The position numbers and the translations under genes were made by a program. The notes beneath the pieces were generated by a model, which worked only from the letters and a program-made list of their open reading frames with translations, ran no database searches and was not told the DNA's origin. Shown here one piece after another: positions 1-7,418 of a stretch of 20,088 bases of DNA; the first letter of the stretch is position 1; each line of letters begins with the position of its first letter. The stretch spans positions 1-20,088 of the forward strand of contig CAZMOL010000025.1 of the NCBI GenBank assembly GCA_964568045.1. Reading direction: 5' to 3'. The stretch is from CAZDDA01 sp964568045 (GTDB taxonomy: Bacteria; Bipolaricaulota; Bipolaricaulia; UBA7950; UBA9294).

Positions 1-72
1 ACCAAACCAGCGGAAGACATCTTCCGTTCACTCAATATCCAGACGGGACACTAGATCTCGAGGGGGTCTTCC

Positions 73-241
73 CTAGATAACCTTCGGCACTACGGTTGGC
101 AACTCCGCATCCGCCAAACCAAGGTCGGTCAATCACTGTTCCGGAATCAGCAAAAATGTGAGCCCAAAAACGGTCATGAACGCGTTGCTAACCCCCGGAC
201 CCACAGGCGCTCAAGCGCAAGATGAAGCTGATCGCCTTGTT
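73..241 (-). pseudogene. C-terminal remnant of a second adenine deaminase
   Basis: Read on the minus strand, this stretch matches the C-terminus of the intact adenine deaminase at 2288-4087. It carries NAFM, then IPE, then LTDLGL and D in the same register, about 16 identities over 26 aligned positions. At the DNA level the blocks tcggtcaatc (125) and catgaacgcg (175) are 50 bp apart, exactly as in the intact gene (2340 and 2390). An in-frame TGA stands where the intact gene has the Arg codon CGA before LTDLGL. Upstream of NAFM the matching frame shifts (about 185-200) into a reading with LRLSACG resembling LRSCG of the intact protein. Nothing further of the enzyme is found above about position 241, so only the last 55 or so residues survive. 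This is a decayed paralogue fragment, not an expressed gene. Confidence 0.75.
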
Positions 242-400
242 AAACTGCCTTTCAGAAGGTTGAATGTCGATCCCGCAACTGGGCTGGAATCACTGCGGGA
301 ACTCACCTGCCTTTCAACCAGGCAACTGCGCCGTTGTTCTGCAGATCGCTCATCCCTGGCTCAGACCGGCACGAACTGAAGGCCGTAGATCTTCCTGTAG

Positions 401-520
401 TCGCTTTGTCTCACCACACCGGAGCCGATCTTGAAACTTGAGAAGGGGAATACAAAATTCGCATTGTTCGACAAGGACGGCAATGGCACACTTGTCTTAA
501 AGGACGAATACCAAGCATAA
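401..520 (+). pseudogene. Possible EF-hand-like C-terminal fragment before tdk
   Basis: A 39-codon reading without a good start, opening right after a stop at 398-400, ends 18 bp before the thymidine kinase start. It contains DKDGNGTLVLKDE, which fits an EF-hand calcium-binding loop (acidic residues at loop positions 1 and 3, Asn at 5, Gly at 6, aliphatic at 8), although position 12 is Asp and Glu comes one residue later. It may be the tail of a lost gene. The opposite strand also has a 65-codon open frame (361-558), so the coding strand is not certain. No full domain or family can be assigned. Confidence 0.25.
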
Positions 521-538
521 TGCCTATGGGGTGAGAAG

Positions 539-1123
539 ATGCCGGGAGGGGGGTACATTCACACAATCATTGGGCCTATGTTCTCGGGAAAGACCTCTTT
601 TCTTCTTCACCAGCTCGAACGCTTCTCGAGGTCGGGAAAACGCGTGGTGCTCTTCTCCGCCGACACAAGGTCGAGCAGCCTTGTCACACACTCCGGCCGC
701 GTTCCCTACGAAGGCATCGACCTCATCAAAACTGAATCAAAGCAGGACGTTCAAGAAATCGGTGAGCGCTACGATGTCCTGGGAATTGACGAAGTACAGT
801 TCTTCGCCGAGGAACTTGTGCCAGTACTCACAGAGTTGGCGGATACTGGGAAAATCGTCCTTGCCGGCGGACTTGACCAGGACTTCAGAAAAGAGGCATT
901 CGGGACGACGCTGAAGCTGCTCGCCGAAAGCGAGAAGATAACCAGACTGACCTCGGTGTGTCAACGATGCGGATCGGATTTGGCAATCAGAAACCTTAGA
1001 ACCGTCGGCTCAACCGAGAGGGTGCTCCAAGGCGGGGAGGAAGCATACTCGGTGTATTGCCGGGTCTGTGACAAGATCGTCCGTGAGTCTTCCAGCGCTC
1101 CCCTTTTCCACGCAGAGGAATGA
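539..1123 (+). CDS. tdk: Thymidine kinase, type II (TK1-like)
   Basis: A cytoplasmic salvage enzyme that phosphorylates thymidine to dTMP with ATP. The 194-residue product has the usual length for bacterial type II thymidine kinases. The Walker A loop GPMFSGKT is at residues 12-19 and the Walker B-like IDEVQFF at 83-89, including the acidic pair D84-E85. Two CxxC pairs, C141/C144 and C174/C177, form the zinc-binding lasso domain. The substrate-binding SVYCRVC region lies near residues 171-177. The ATG at 539 is preceded by a purine-rich GGGGTGAG Shine-Dalgarno stretch about 4 nt upstream. The gene is intact and stands alone on the plus strand, facing away from the minus-strand purine genes. 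It supplies dTMP by salvage, which fits the nucleoside-uptake theme of the window. Confidence 0.96.
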   Translation: MPGGGYIHTIIGPMFSGKTSFLLHQLERFSRSGKRVVLFSADTRSSSLVTHSGRVPYEGIDLIKTESKQDVQEIGERYDVLGIDEVQFFAEELVPVLTELADTGKIVLAGGLDQDFRKEAFGTTLKLLAESEKITRLTSVCQRCGSDLAIRNLRTVGSTERVLQGGEEAYSVYCRVCDKIVRESSSAPLFHAEE

Positions 1124-1633
1124 ACCACGGATCGCTTCTGCATCCAGCGTTGTCGATCGCCGTCGAATTTGGGAGAAAGCGCGCCCTACCCTGCAAAGTG
1201 CGTGGCAAACACCCAGAAACCCACCCCTGACTGGCCGGCTTCACTCACTTCAAGGTGTCTGGCGTTCCAGCGAATAACCTAAAAGACTTGATCCATAGGG
1301 GCTTTCGAAAGAGGACCAGGGCCTGCTTGCAAAACCGTACGCAGTGAAGCGATGCATGGGGAGATCTCTTGCTCCGCATAGGAATCACTTAGACAGAATG
1401 CACACGGAGGCTCTCTGGCGGTTTTACCGATAGAGAACACTCCTTGAAGATGTGCACGCACGCACCGCTGTCTGCGGGAGAGGACTCCAAGTAATTCTTG
1501 CTCCGGTCAGGGCCACAGTCTTGTACCCCCTAGTGGACTACTTTCTGACTTTCTCACCACTTGAGTAGTCATCCTGCGAAGCTTCCGAAACATATGGAAA
1601 CCTTCCGTTGCGGGAGGCGTCGTTGCCATGGCG
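1124..1633. other. Non-coding stretch between tdk and the hup promoter
   Basis: About 510 bp without a gene I can support. Short open frames on both strands have no recognisable motif or good ribosome site. The only clear structure is an inverted repeat, GACTACT at 1536-1542 and AGTAGTC at 1564-1570, with a 21-nt loop. It has no T-run, so it is not a convincing terminator for tdk. No tRNA or known RNA motif was seen. Confidence 0.5.
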
Positions 1634-1662
1634 TTGGCAAAGTTCTAATCCATCGCTATACT
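1634..1662 (+). promoter_or_regulatory. Sigma70-type promoter for the HU gene
   Basis: TTGGCA at 1634-1639 (5 of 6 to the -35 consensus) is separated by exactly 17 bp from TATACT at 1657-1662 (5 of 6 to the -10 consensus). Transcription would begin near 1669, leaving a leader of about 25 nt that carries the GAGGGGG ribosome site at 1681-1687 before the ATG at 1694. Spacing, position and orientation all fit a housekeeping promoter. Confidence 0.75.
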
Positions 1663-1693
1663 GGTCGAAATTCTCTAGTCGAGGGGGTAGCAC

Positions 1694-1975
1694 ATGCACA
1701 AGACGGAGTTTGTGGAGAAAGTGGCCAAGAAGGCGAAGACGTCCAAGGCTGGTACCGCGAAGGTCATCGACGCTGCGTTAGAGGTGATTACAAAAGCCCT
1801 GAAGGGCAACGAGCCTGTCGTACTGACTGGCTTTGGCAAGTTCGAGGCCAGAAGAAGGAAAGCAAGGACGGGAAGAAATCCCCAGACAGGACGACCTCTT
1901 AAGGTTCCCGCGAAGAAAGTTCCTGCATTCAAGGCCGGGAAAGCTCTCAAAGACGCAGTGGCAAAAAAGAGGTAG
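1694..1975 (+). CDS. hup: HU-family DNA-binding protein
   Basis: A small basic histone-like protein that bends and compacts DNA as a dimer on the nucleoid. The 93-residue length is typical of HU/IHF (DNABII) proteins. The helical N-terminus is Lys-rich (residues 1-40). The saddle motif TGFGKFEARRRKARTGRNPQTG follows at about residues 45-66, with the intercalating Arg-Asn-Pro tip of the beta arm at 61-63. The C-terminal helix VPAFKAGKALKDAV closes the fold. The ATG has a GAGGGGG ribosome site and a strong promoter just upstream, consistent with an abundant protein. Whether it is HU or IHF-like cannot be told from the sequence; a lone gene with its own promoter favours HU. It is transcribed alone. 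Confidence 0.95.
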   Translation: MHKTEFVEKVAKKAKTSKAGTAKVIDAALEVITKALKGNEPVVLTGFGKFEARRRKARTGRNPQTGRPLKVPAKKVPAFKAGKALKDAVAKKR

Positions 1976-2287
1976 ACCGCAAGAGGGACTGCCGGACCAA
2001 TCCGTCAGTTGATACAGTGGTAGGAGCACCCACCCTAGAGGGGTGTTGCCCTTGGAGAGGTCCTGCAACACTAGATCGCCGACTGTTGCGCCAGAAACGG
2101 TGAGGCGCTGAAGGTGAGTTCGAGGCCGTTAGCCTGGAGCCGACGGGAACGATTGTGGAGTCCCCTACTTGGGCAGCCTGGGAGGATTCGAACTTGCACA
2201 GTTGTTTGTTCTCCTGGGTGCGACGCTGTCCATCAATTGCCGGATGTACCGAATCGGGGCGCATCGGAGAATGGCTTGGGCTCTGCC
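1976..2287. other. Intergenic region with inverted repeats between hup and ade
   Basis: The two genes converge here. I see several small inverted repeats: GTGTTGC with GCAACAC (about 2043-2071), GCGCC with GGCGC (about 2088-2108), and a weak stem of AGCACCC with GGGTGTT (about 2025-2047). None is followed by a clear T-run, so none is a textbook terminator for hup, though a structured bidirectional end is plausible. A minus-strand segment at 2170-2196 looks like the 3' end of a tRNA (see findings). No protein gene is supported. Confidence 0.45.
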
Positions 2288-4087
2288 TCACGGAAACAAG
2301 GTGACCAGAGATTGCGAGGCAACGTCAACCAAGCCGAGATCGGTCAATCGCACCTCAGGAATCACGGGAAGGGCAAGAAACGAGAACGGCATGAACGCGT
2401 TGTTGAGGCTGCAGCCGCAGCTTCGCAGCGCGTCGTGTAGTGCCTCGGCCTGTTCTGCAACCGTCTTCACCGGTCGATCGGACATCAGGCCGGCGATCGG
2501 AAGCGGAATCGAAGCTAGGATCTGATCGCCCTTCACTAAACAGACGCCGCCTTCCCTCTGCGCCACGTGGTTGCCGGCCTTGGCCATTGCTGCCGTATCA
2601 GTTCCGATGATGAGAAGGTTGTGAGAATCGTGTGCCACGGTGCTCGCTAGGGCACAGCAACCCCTGAGACCGAATCCCTTGACCAGGCCCAGGCCGATCC
2701 GCCCGCTTGCGTGGTGGCGCTCTATCACGGAGAGAAGGGCGATGTCCTGCTCAAAATCGGGGAGTACCCTCCCACTCTCAACCGGAAGCTGGGCGCGCAC
2801 TGCGCGAGTGAGGACTTGGTTCTCAATCACCTCGATCACCCGGCAGGCAATGGTTCCCTCTTCAATGGACGCTGGAATTTCAAAATCGCTCGCAGCGAGT
2901 GGTCGGGCCAGGTGCACACTGTTCAGTGCCTCCTGGGGGTAAGAGTAGGGAGTGATGTCAAGCTCCAGCTTTCCGCCCTCCGCGACGATCTGCCCGGCGG
3001 CAATGACAAGGTCGATCGCCAGCCGTTCGAGATCGCTGACGATGAGCATGTCGGCAAACCGGCCAGGGGCGATGCTCCCGACGTCCTGGGCCACGCCGAA
3101 GTGCTCGGCCGTGTTCAGCGTTGCCATCTGAATCGCCGTCAGCGGCGGGATTCCTTGTACGATGGCAAGGCGAACCACGTCGTCCACGTGGCCATCCGTT
3201 AGAAGTGTCCCCGGATGTCGGTCGTCGGTACACAGCACGACGTGACGCGGATCGATGCCGTGCTCTGTTATTGCAGGAAGTTGGGCGGCCAAATCGTGCC
3301 ACGCCGAGCCTTGGCGCAGCATCGCCACCATCCCCTGCCGCACCCGGACAATCGCATCTTCGACCCGAGTGCCTTCGTGGCAGTCGCTCGGACCGGCTGC
3401 AGCGTAGGCGTGAAAAGGGGGCCCTAGATCGGGCGAGGCGTAGTGCCCGCCGATGATACCGCCGGCCCCCATCGCCTCCGCGATCTCCGCGTGAAGCCGC
3501 TCATCCCCAGCCGCGACTCCGGGGTAGTTCATCACCTCTCCTAGTCCGACGACACCCGGCCAGGCCATCGCCTCGGCGACCTCCTGCGGCCCGATGCTCG
3601 CACCTCCTGTCTCAAGACCGGGCGCAGCAGGGACACACGAGGGAACTTGGACGTAGATCTGCATTGGCGTTGTCCGTGCTTCCTCGGCCATCAGCTTGAC
3701 GCCAGCAAGGCCAAGGACGTTGGCGATCTCGTGCGGATCGATGAACGCACCGGTCGTCCCGTGCGGAAGAACGGCGCGGGCGAACTGGCTGACGGTGAGC
3801 ATCGAGCTTTCCACGTGTACGTGCGCGTCGAGCAACCCCGGAACGAGGTATCGTCCCTCGGCGTCAATAATCCGGGTGGCGTCACCAATCATAGGCCGGG
3901 CATCCAGACCGCAGTAGGCGATGCGACTTCCCAGAATGGCGATGTCGGTGTGGTCGATGATCTCGCCGGAGCAGACGTTGACCCAGCGGCCGTTGCGGAT
4001 GACAAGGTCCGCCGGCTGCCTTCCCATCACCACACCAACAAGATCACGCGTTACGGCGTGTAGTGGCCTTCGGTCATTCATGCACAC
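2288..4087 (-). CDS. ade: Adenine deaminase
   Basis: Hydrolyses adenine to hypoxanthine and ammonia, feeding imported or recycled purine base into IMP/GMP synthesis. The 599 residues match the long amidohydrolase-type adenine deaminases. Metal and catalytic residues are visible: HxH in DAHVHVESS (H89, H91), the VPSCVPAAPGLETGG segment (148-162), E184 in GLGEVMNYPG, H215 in GGHYASPD, H237 in SDCHEG, and the Asp pair D288/D289 in CTDDRHP. The C-terminal Ade-specific domain has HDSHN and ends with NAFMPFSFLALPVIPE. The start is GTG at 4087 or, more simply, ATG at 4081. Neither has a strong ribosome site, and a hairpin lies immediately upstream. It is the last gene of the nucleoside-importer operon. 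A decayed copy of its C-terminus lies at 73-241. Confidence 0.95.
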   Translation of the reverse strand: MCMNDRRPLHAVTRDLVGVVMGRQPADLVIRNGRWVNVCSGEIIDHTDIAILGSRIAYCGLDARPMIGDATRIIDAEGRYLVPGLLDAHVHVESSMLTVSQFARAVLPHGTTGAFIDPHEIANVLGLAGVKLMAEEARTTPMQIYVQVPSCVPAAPGLETGGASIGPQEVAEAMAWPGVVGLGEVMNYPGVAAGDERLHAEIAEAMGAGGIIGGHYASPDLGPPFHAYAAAGPSDCHEGTRVEDAIVRVRQGMVAMLRQGSAWHDLAAQLPAITEHGIDPRHVVLCTDDRHPGTLLTDGHVDDVVRLAIVQGIPPLTAIQMATLNTAEHFGVAQDVGSIAPGRFADMLIVSDLERLAIDLVIAAGQIVAEGGKLELDITPYSYPQEALNSVHLARPLAASDFEIPASIEEGTIACRVIEVIENQVLTRAVRAQLPVESGRVLPDFEQDIALLSVIERHHASGRIGLGLVKGFGLRGCCALASTVAHDSHNLLIIGTDTAAMAKAGNHVAQREGGVCLVKGDQILASIPLPIAGLMSDRPVKTVAEQAEALHDALRSCGCSLNNAFMPFSFLALPVIPEVRLTDLGLVDVASQSLVTLFP

Positions 4088-4088
4088 G

Positions 4089-4121
4089 AAAAGGCGGCTG
4101 CTCCCCGCCGGAAGCAGCCGC
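4089..4121 (-). terminator. Hairpin with short T-run between the BMP gene and ade
   Basis: A perfect 9-bp inverted repeat, GCGGCTGCT at 4094-4102 and AGCAGCCGC at 4113-4121 with a 10-nt loop, is followed in the minus-strand sense by C and four Ts that abut the ade start codon. It looks like a weak intrinsic terminator or attenuator that would lower ade expression relative to the binding protein. It could also protect the 3' end of the upstream message. The T-run is short, so read-through is expected. Confidence 0.5.
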
Positions 4122-4141
4122 TGATCAACCGCATCGCGATT

Positions 4142-5320
4142 CTACGGCTCGCCGGGATAAGGTCCGACGATCCCGTCAACCGCCCACTCCATCGTCGTCA
4201 GCTCAAGCACCGACATGCGGGAACCCGCGGGAACCCGCAGCTCGCCATTCCGATCGTAGATCGGACCGGAGAACGGGTCGAAGACCATCGACGGGTCCGA
4301 CATCTGCTCCATTCGCTTGAGGACCAGATCGTACACGCTGATCGTTCCGAGAAGCGGATCGTTCTGCATGACCGCTTGTAGGTCCCCGACAAAAACGGGG
4401 TTGATCAACATGCCCGGCTCGGCGCCCATCTCCACGGCCTTCTCCTGAAGAAGCCACCAATAGTCGAGATTCTCAATGTTATGCGCCGTATACACCCCGG
4501 CGTAGATCTTGGCCAGGAAGTCGAGGTAGATCGCTTCCCAGTGCGCGATCTGACCGGAGATGATGTGATTGGGCCCGAACTCGTACATCGGCGAATAGTG
4601 GCCGAACGATGTCAGGTCACTCTCTGCCGCGACCTGTACCACCGTAGGCGAATCCTCGGTAAACGCGAACACGTCGCAGCCTTCGGCGATCAACGCTTCG
4701 GTCGCTTCCTTGGCCGCCGTTGGGCTGAACCACTCGTAGATCCAGCGCGCGTGAACCTCAATGTCGGGATTGACCTCGCGGGCACCAATGGCAAACGCGC
4801 TCATGTGGCGCTTGACCTCCGGGATAGGGAATGCGCCGACGTAGGCAATCTTGCCGGTTTTTGAGAGCGCCCCTGCCATCAATCCGTTTAGGTAGTAGAT
4901 CTGGTAGAAGTCGGCCATGTAGGTCATCATGTTGGGATTGCGCTTGAACCCCGAGCAGTGAGCGAAAATCTGGTCGGGATGGCGCTGCGCTCCGGCGAGC
5001 GTTCCGTCCATGAACCCAAAGCTCGTGGTGAGGACGACATCGCAACCTTCATCCTGGATCAACTGATCGATGTACAACCCCTCGTCTCCCTCAGCTACGC
5101 TCTCTACGTAGATCGTTTCCAGCCAGGGGAAAGTTTCCTCGCAAATGAGACGCGCGTCATCGTGCGCGTGACTCCACCCCAGATCGCCGATCGGTCCAAC
5201 GTAGATGAATCCGACCTTCATTGGGTCCCCGGGCACGTACTCCTCGGCCATCGTCGCCGCAGCGACGATGAAGACAACCAACACTGCCGCACACATTGCG
5301 AACGCAAGACGTTTCTTCAT
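4142..5320 (-). CDS. BMP-family substrate-binding protein of a nucleoside ABC importer
   Basis: The extracytoplasmic receptor of the importer, in the BMP/PnrA family whose studied members bind purine nucleosides. The 392-residue product starts at the ATG at 5320, placed 5 nt after a strong AGGAGGT site. An in-frame start 17 codons upstream lacks such support. Residues 1-25 form a signal peptide ending ATMA before EEYVPG. There is no Cys in lipobox context, so cleavage by signal peptidase I and a free periplasmic protein are likely. After MKVGFIYVGPIGDLGWSHAH come the family hallmarks: TTSFGFMDGTLAGAQRHPD, the MADFYQIYYLNGLMAGAL segment, and TGKIAYVGAFPIPEVKRH. It lies downstream of both permease genes and upstream of ade. 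The exact ligand is not provable from sequence; purine nucleoside is the best inference from family and neighbours. Confidence 0.9.
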   Translation of the reverse strand: MKKRLAFAMCAAVLVVFIVAAATMAEEYVPGDPMKVGFIYVGPIGDLGWSHAHDDARLICEETFPWLETIYVESVAEGDEGLYIDQLIQDEGCDVVLTTSFGFMDGTLAGAQRHPDQIFAHCSGFKRNPNMMTYMADFYQIYYLNGLMAGALSKTGKIAYVGAFPIPEVKRHMSAFAIGAREVNPDIEVHARWIYEWFSPTAAKEATEALIAEGCDVFAFTEDSPTVVQVAAESDLTSFGHYSPMYEFGPNHIISGQIAHWEAIYLDFLAKIYAGVYTAHNIENLDYWWLLQEKAVEMGAEPGMLINPVFVGDLQAVMQNDPLLGTISVYDLVLKRMEQMSDPSMVFDPFSGPIYDRNGELRVPAGSRMSVLELTTMEWAVDGIVGPYPGEP

Positions 5321-5406
5321 TACTACCTCCTTGGTGCGTTTTCTTTCTCGTAGCCCTCTTCGACTGGTCATTTCCTTCTCTCTCCCACCTCCTTCCTAAG
5401 ATACAG

Positions 5407-6336
5407 TTACTCCTCACCCCTTGTGTAGGGCAACGTAAGCGCAGCCGGCGCTCCCATTCGTTTGCGAAGCGTTCCCCGGGACACGATCACCAAGACAAGT
5501 ATAGCGAAGGCATAGGGCATTGCTTTGAGGAACTCCGGCGACACCCACGCCTGCAGACGGAACGACAAGTGGAACAGCGCCGCGAACAGATACGCCCCCG
5601 CCAGGCCGAGTGCGGGGTTCCAGAACGCAAAGATCGTGAGTGCGATGACGATCCATCCCATTCCCGCCGTCATCCCTTCCGTCCACGCTGGACGATAGGC
5701 CACCGATAGGTACCCACCTGCCACGCCGGCGAGTATCCCACCGACGAAGACGCATGCATAGCGAACGAGTGACACGTTGACACCCAGAGAGTCGGCGGTC
5801 GCCGGGTCCTCGCCGACCGACCGAATGCTGATTCCGACCCTCGTGCGATAGAGTGCGTACCACATCAGCGGGACCAACAGGATGCTGATGTAAACGAGCA
5901 GGTTCTGCCCATCGAACAGGATCGGCCCGAGGACGGGGATTTGCGACAGACCGGGAACCGTGATCTTCTGTAGCGGGGCCAGAAGCGGCCTCCCCTCCCA
6001 GCCCCGGCCGAGTACGCCGGAGAGTCCGAGTCCGAGCATCGTCAGCGCAAGACCGGACACGACCTGGTTGGCCTTCAGGGTGACGCTGGCAAAGGCGTGG
6101 ATGAGCGAAAAGGCGCCACCGACGACTGCGGCCACAAGGATACCCAGCCACGCGCTCCCGGTAGTGAGCGCCACTGAAAAGGCGGCGTACGCTCCAATGA
6201 TCATCATCCCTTCCACCCCAAGATTGAGGACCCCGGCGCGTTCCGCGTAGATCTCACCGAGCGTTGCCAACAGAAGTGGGGTACCGTAGGCCAGGGTTCG
6301 GCTGAACGTTGTGATGACCCAGTTCTCCCATCCCAT
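5407..6336 (-). CDS. ABC importer permease (BPD_transp_2, NupQ/YufQ-like)
   Basis: The second membrane subunit of the nucleoside importer. About 309 residues, strongly hydrophobic, with roughly eight to ten membrane segments. The family signature, AERAGVLNLGVEGMMIIGAYAA, lies near residues 31-52, followed by KANQVVSGLALTMLGLGLSG and a cytoplasmic loop RTRVGISIRSVGEDPATADSLGVNV that should contact the ATPase. ATG at 6336 has AGGAGG 5 nt upstream and overlaps the stop of the upstream permease gene by one base (TGATG). A GTG one codon earlier is too close to the ribosome site. In B. subtilis-type systems two related but different permeases form the channel, as here. The intergenic gap to the binding-protein gene is 86 bp with a separate strong ribosome site. 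Confidence 0.92.
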   Translation of the reverse strand: MGWENWVITTFSRTLAYGTPLLLATLGEIYAERAGVLNLGVEGMMIIGAYAAFSVALTTGSAWLGILVAAVVGGAFSLIHAFASVTLKANQVVSGLALTMLGLGLSGVLGRGWEGRPLLAPLQKITVPGLSQIPVLGPILFDGQNLLVYISILLVPLMWYALYRTRVGISIRSVGEDPATADSLGVNVSLVRYACVFVGGILAGVAGGYLSVAYRPAWTEGMTAGMGWIVIALTIFAFWNPALGLAGAYLFAALFHLSFRLQAWVSPEFLKAMPYAFAILVLVIVSRGTLRKRMGAPAALTLPYTRGEE

Positions 6337-7418
6337 CACGTCCTCCTAGGTGCCAATCGTATCCTGTATCGCATCAGAATCTCACTCCCGATCAAGAAGA
6401 ACAGAATCAACCCATTGAAAACGTTGACCAACTGAAAAGGCAACCCAAGCGAAACCTTGATGACGTCACCGCCCCGCATGATGATTGCGAACAGAAGCGA
6501 GGTAACGATGACCGCCAGGGGATTCCGCCGCGCCAGCCACGCGACAATGATCGCTGTGTACCCGTATCCCATTGAGACGTGGGTCGGTCCCAACAGCATG
6601 TGATGAATCCCCGCAACCTCTCCGACCCCGGCCAGACCGGCCAAGCCTCCAGAGATAACCATCGCCAGTACCGTTATCTTGAAGTGGCTGATGCCGGCAA
6701 ACCTTGCCGCATGAGGGTTCTCCCCCACAACGCGAATCTCGAACCCCCATCGTGTTCGTTGTACGAGAACGAAAGCCAACGCTGCCAAAACCACGCCTAT
6801 CACCAGCGTCGGCCAGTGGATCCGCGTGATCCCGATGGTCGGGAGGATCGCCGCCGCCGGAAACCGGTCCGTGTAGGCGAAGCCACGCATCGTGGGTCCC
6901 TTCCACGGACCGTGTATGAGCCACTCCACAATATAGATGGCGATGTAGTTCATCATCAGGGTGGTGATGACGTCGTTTATCCCCAGTTTTGCCTTCAGCG
7001 CCGCTGGAATGCTCCCCCAAAACGCGCCGGCAGCGAATCCGGCGAGGAACATCACCGGTAGAAGGAGCGGGCCGGGCAGACCCGAGAACAGCGCGACACC
7101 GGTAGCTGCAGTCGCCCCGATCAGAAGCTGCCCTTCGGCCCCGATGTTCCAGAACAGGGCGCGAAACGCTATCGTCAATCCCACGCCACAAAGAAGCAAC
7201 GGGATTGCTCTTCGAACCGTCTCCGTCAGGCCCAGCCGGCTGCCGAACGCGCCCTTTATGATGTCGCCGTACGCCCGGATCGGAGAAACCCCGTACGCTT
7301 GGAAGAAAATTCCGGCCGCGATGAGTGCTACAACGATCGCCAGGAGCGAAACTCCGAGGACGACCCGCGGGGATGGCGTCGCACGTCGTTCCACTCGGAG
7401 GAATGAAGGCACCCTCAT
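6336..7418 (-). CDS. ABC importer permease (BPD_transp_2, NupP/YufP-like)
   Basis: The first membrane subunit of the nucleoside importer, 360 residues. A short charged N-terminus precedes a hydrophobic segment (about 21-48), then the longer extracellular loop with GAFGSRLGLTETVRRAIPLLLCGVG typical of this subunit. The RALFWNIGAEGQLLIGA motif (the counterpart of NLGVEG in its partner) follows. The cytoplasmic coupling loop is RTRWGFEIRVVGENPHAARFAGI. ATG at 7418 overlaps the ATPase stop by 4 nt (ATGA), so translation is probably coupled. The product would pair with the permease encoded directly downstream to make the transmembrane pore. Confidence 0.92.
   Translation of the reverse strand: MRVPSFLRVERRATPSPRVVLGVSLLAIVVALIAAGIFFQAYGVSPIRAYGDIIKGAFGSRLGLTETVRRAIPLLLCGVGLTIAFRALFWNIGAEGQLLIGATAATGVALFSGLPGPLLLPVMFLAGFAAGAFWGSIPAALKAKLGINDVITTLMMNYIAIYIVEWLIHGPWKGPTMRGFAYTDRFPAAAILPTIGITRIHWPTLVIGVVLAALAFVLVQRTRWGFEIRVVGENPHAARFAGISHFKITVLAMVISGGLAGLAGVGEVAGIHHMLLGPTHVSMGYGYTAIIVAWLARRNPLAVIVTSLLFAIIMRGGDVIKVSLGLPFQLVNVFNGLILFFLIGSEILMRYRIRLAPRRT

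Noticed and set aside
361..558. A 65-codon minus-strand open frame ending at 361
   Set aside because: No motif, overlaps the tdk start, and competes with the EF-hand-like plus-strand reading; neither can be proven.
1990..2130. A structured non-coding RNA or tRNA after hup
   Set aside because: Several inverted repeats are present, but they do not fit a tRNA, SRP RNA, RNase P RNA, tmRNA or riboswitch pattern I know.
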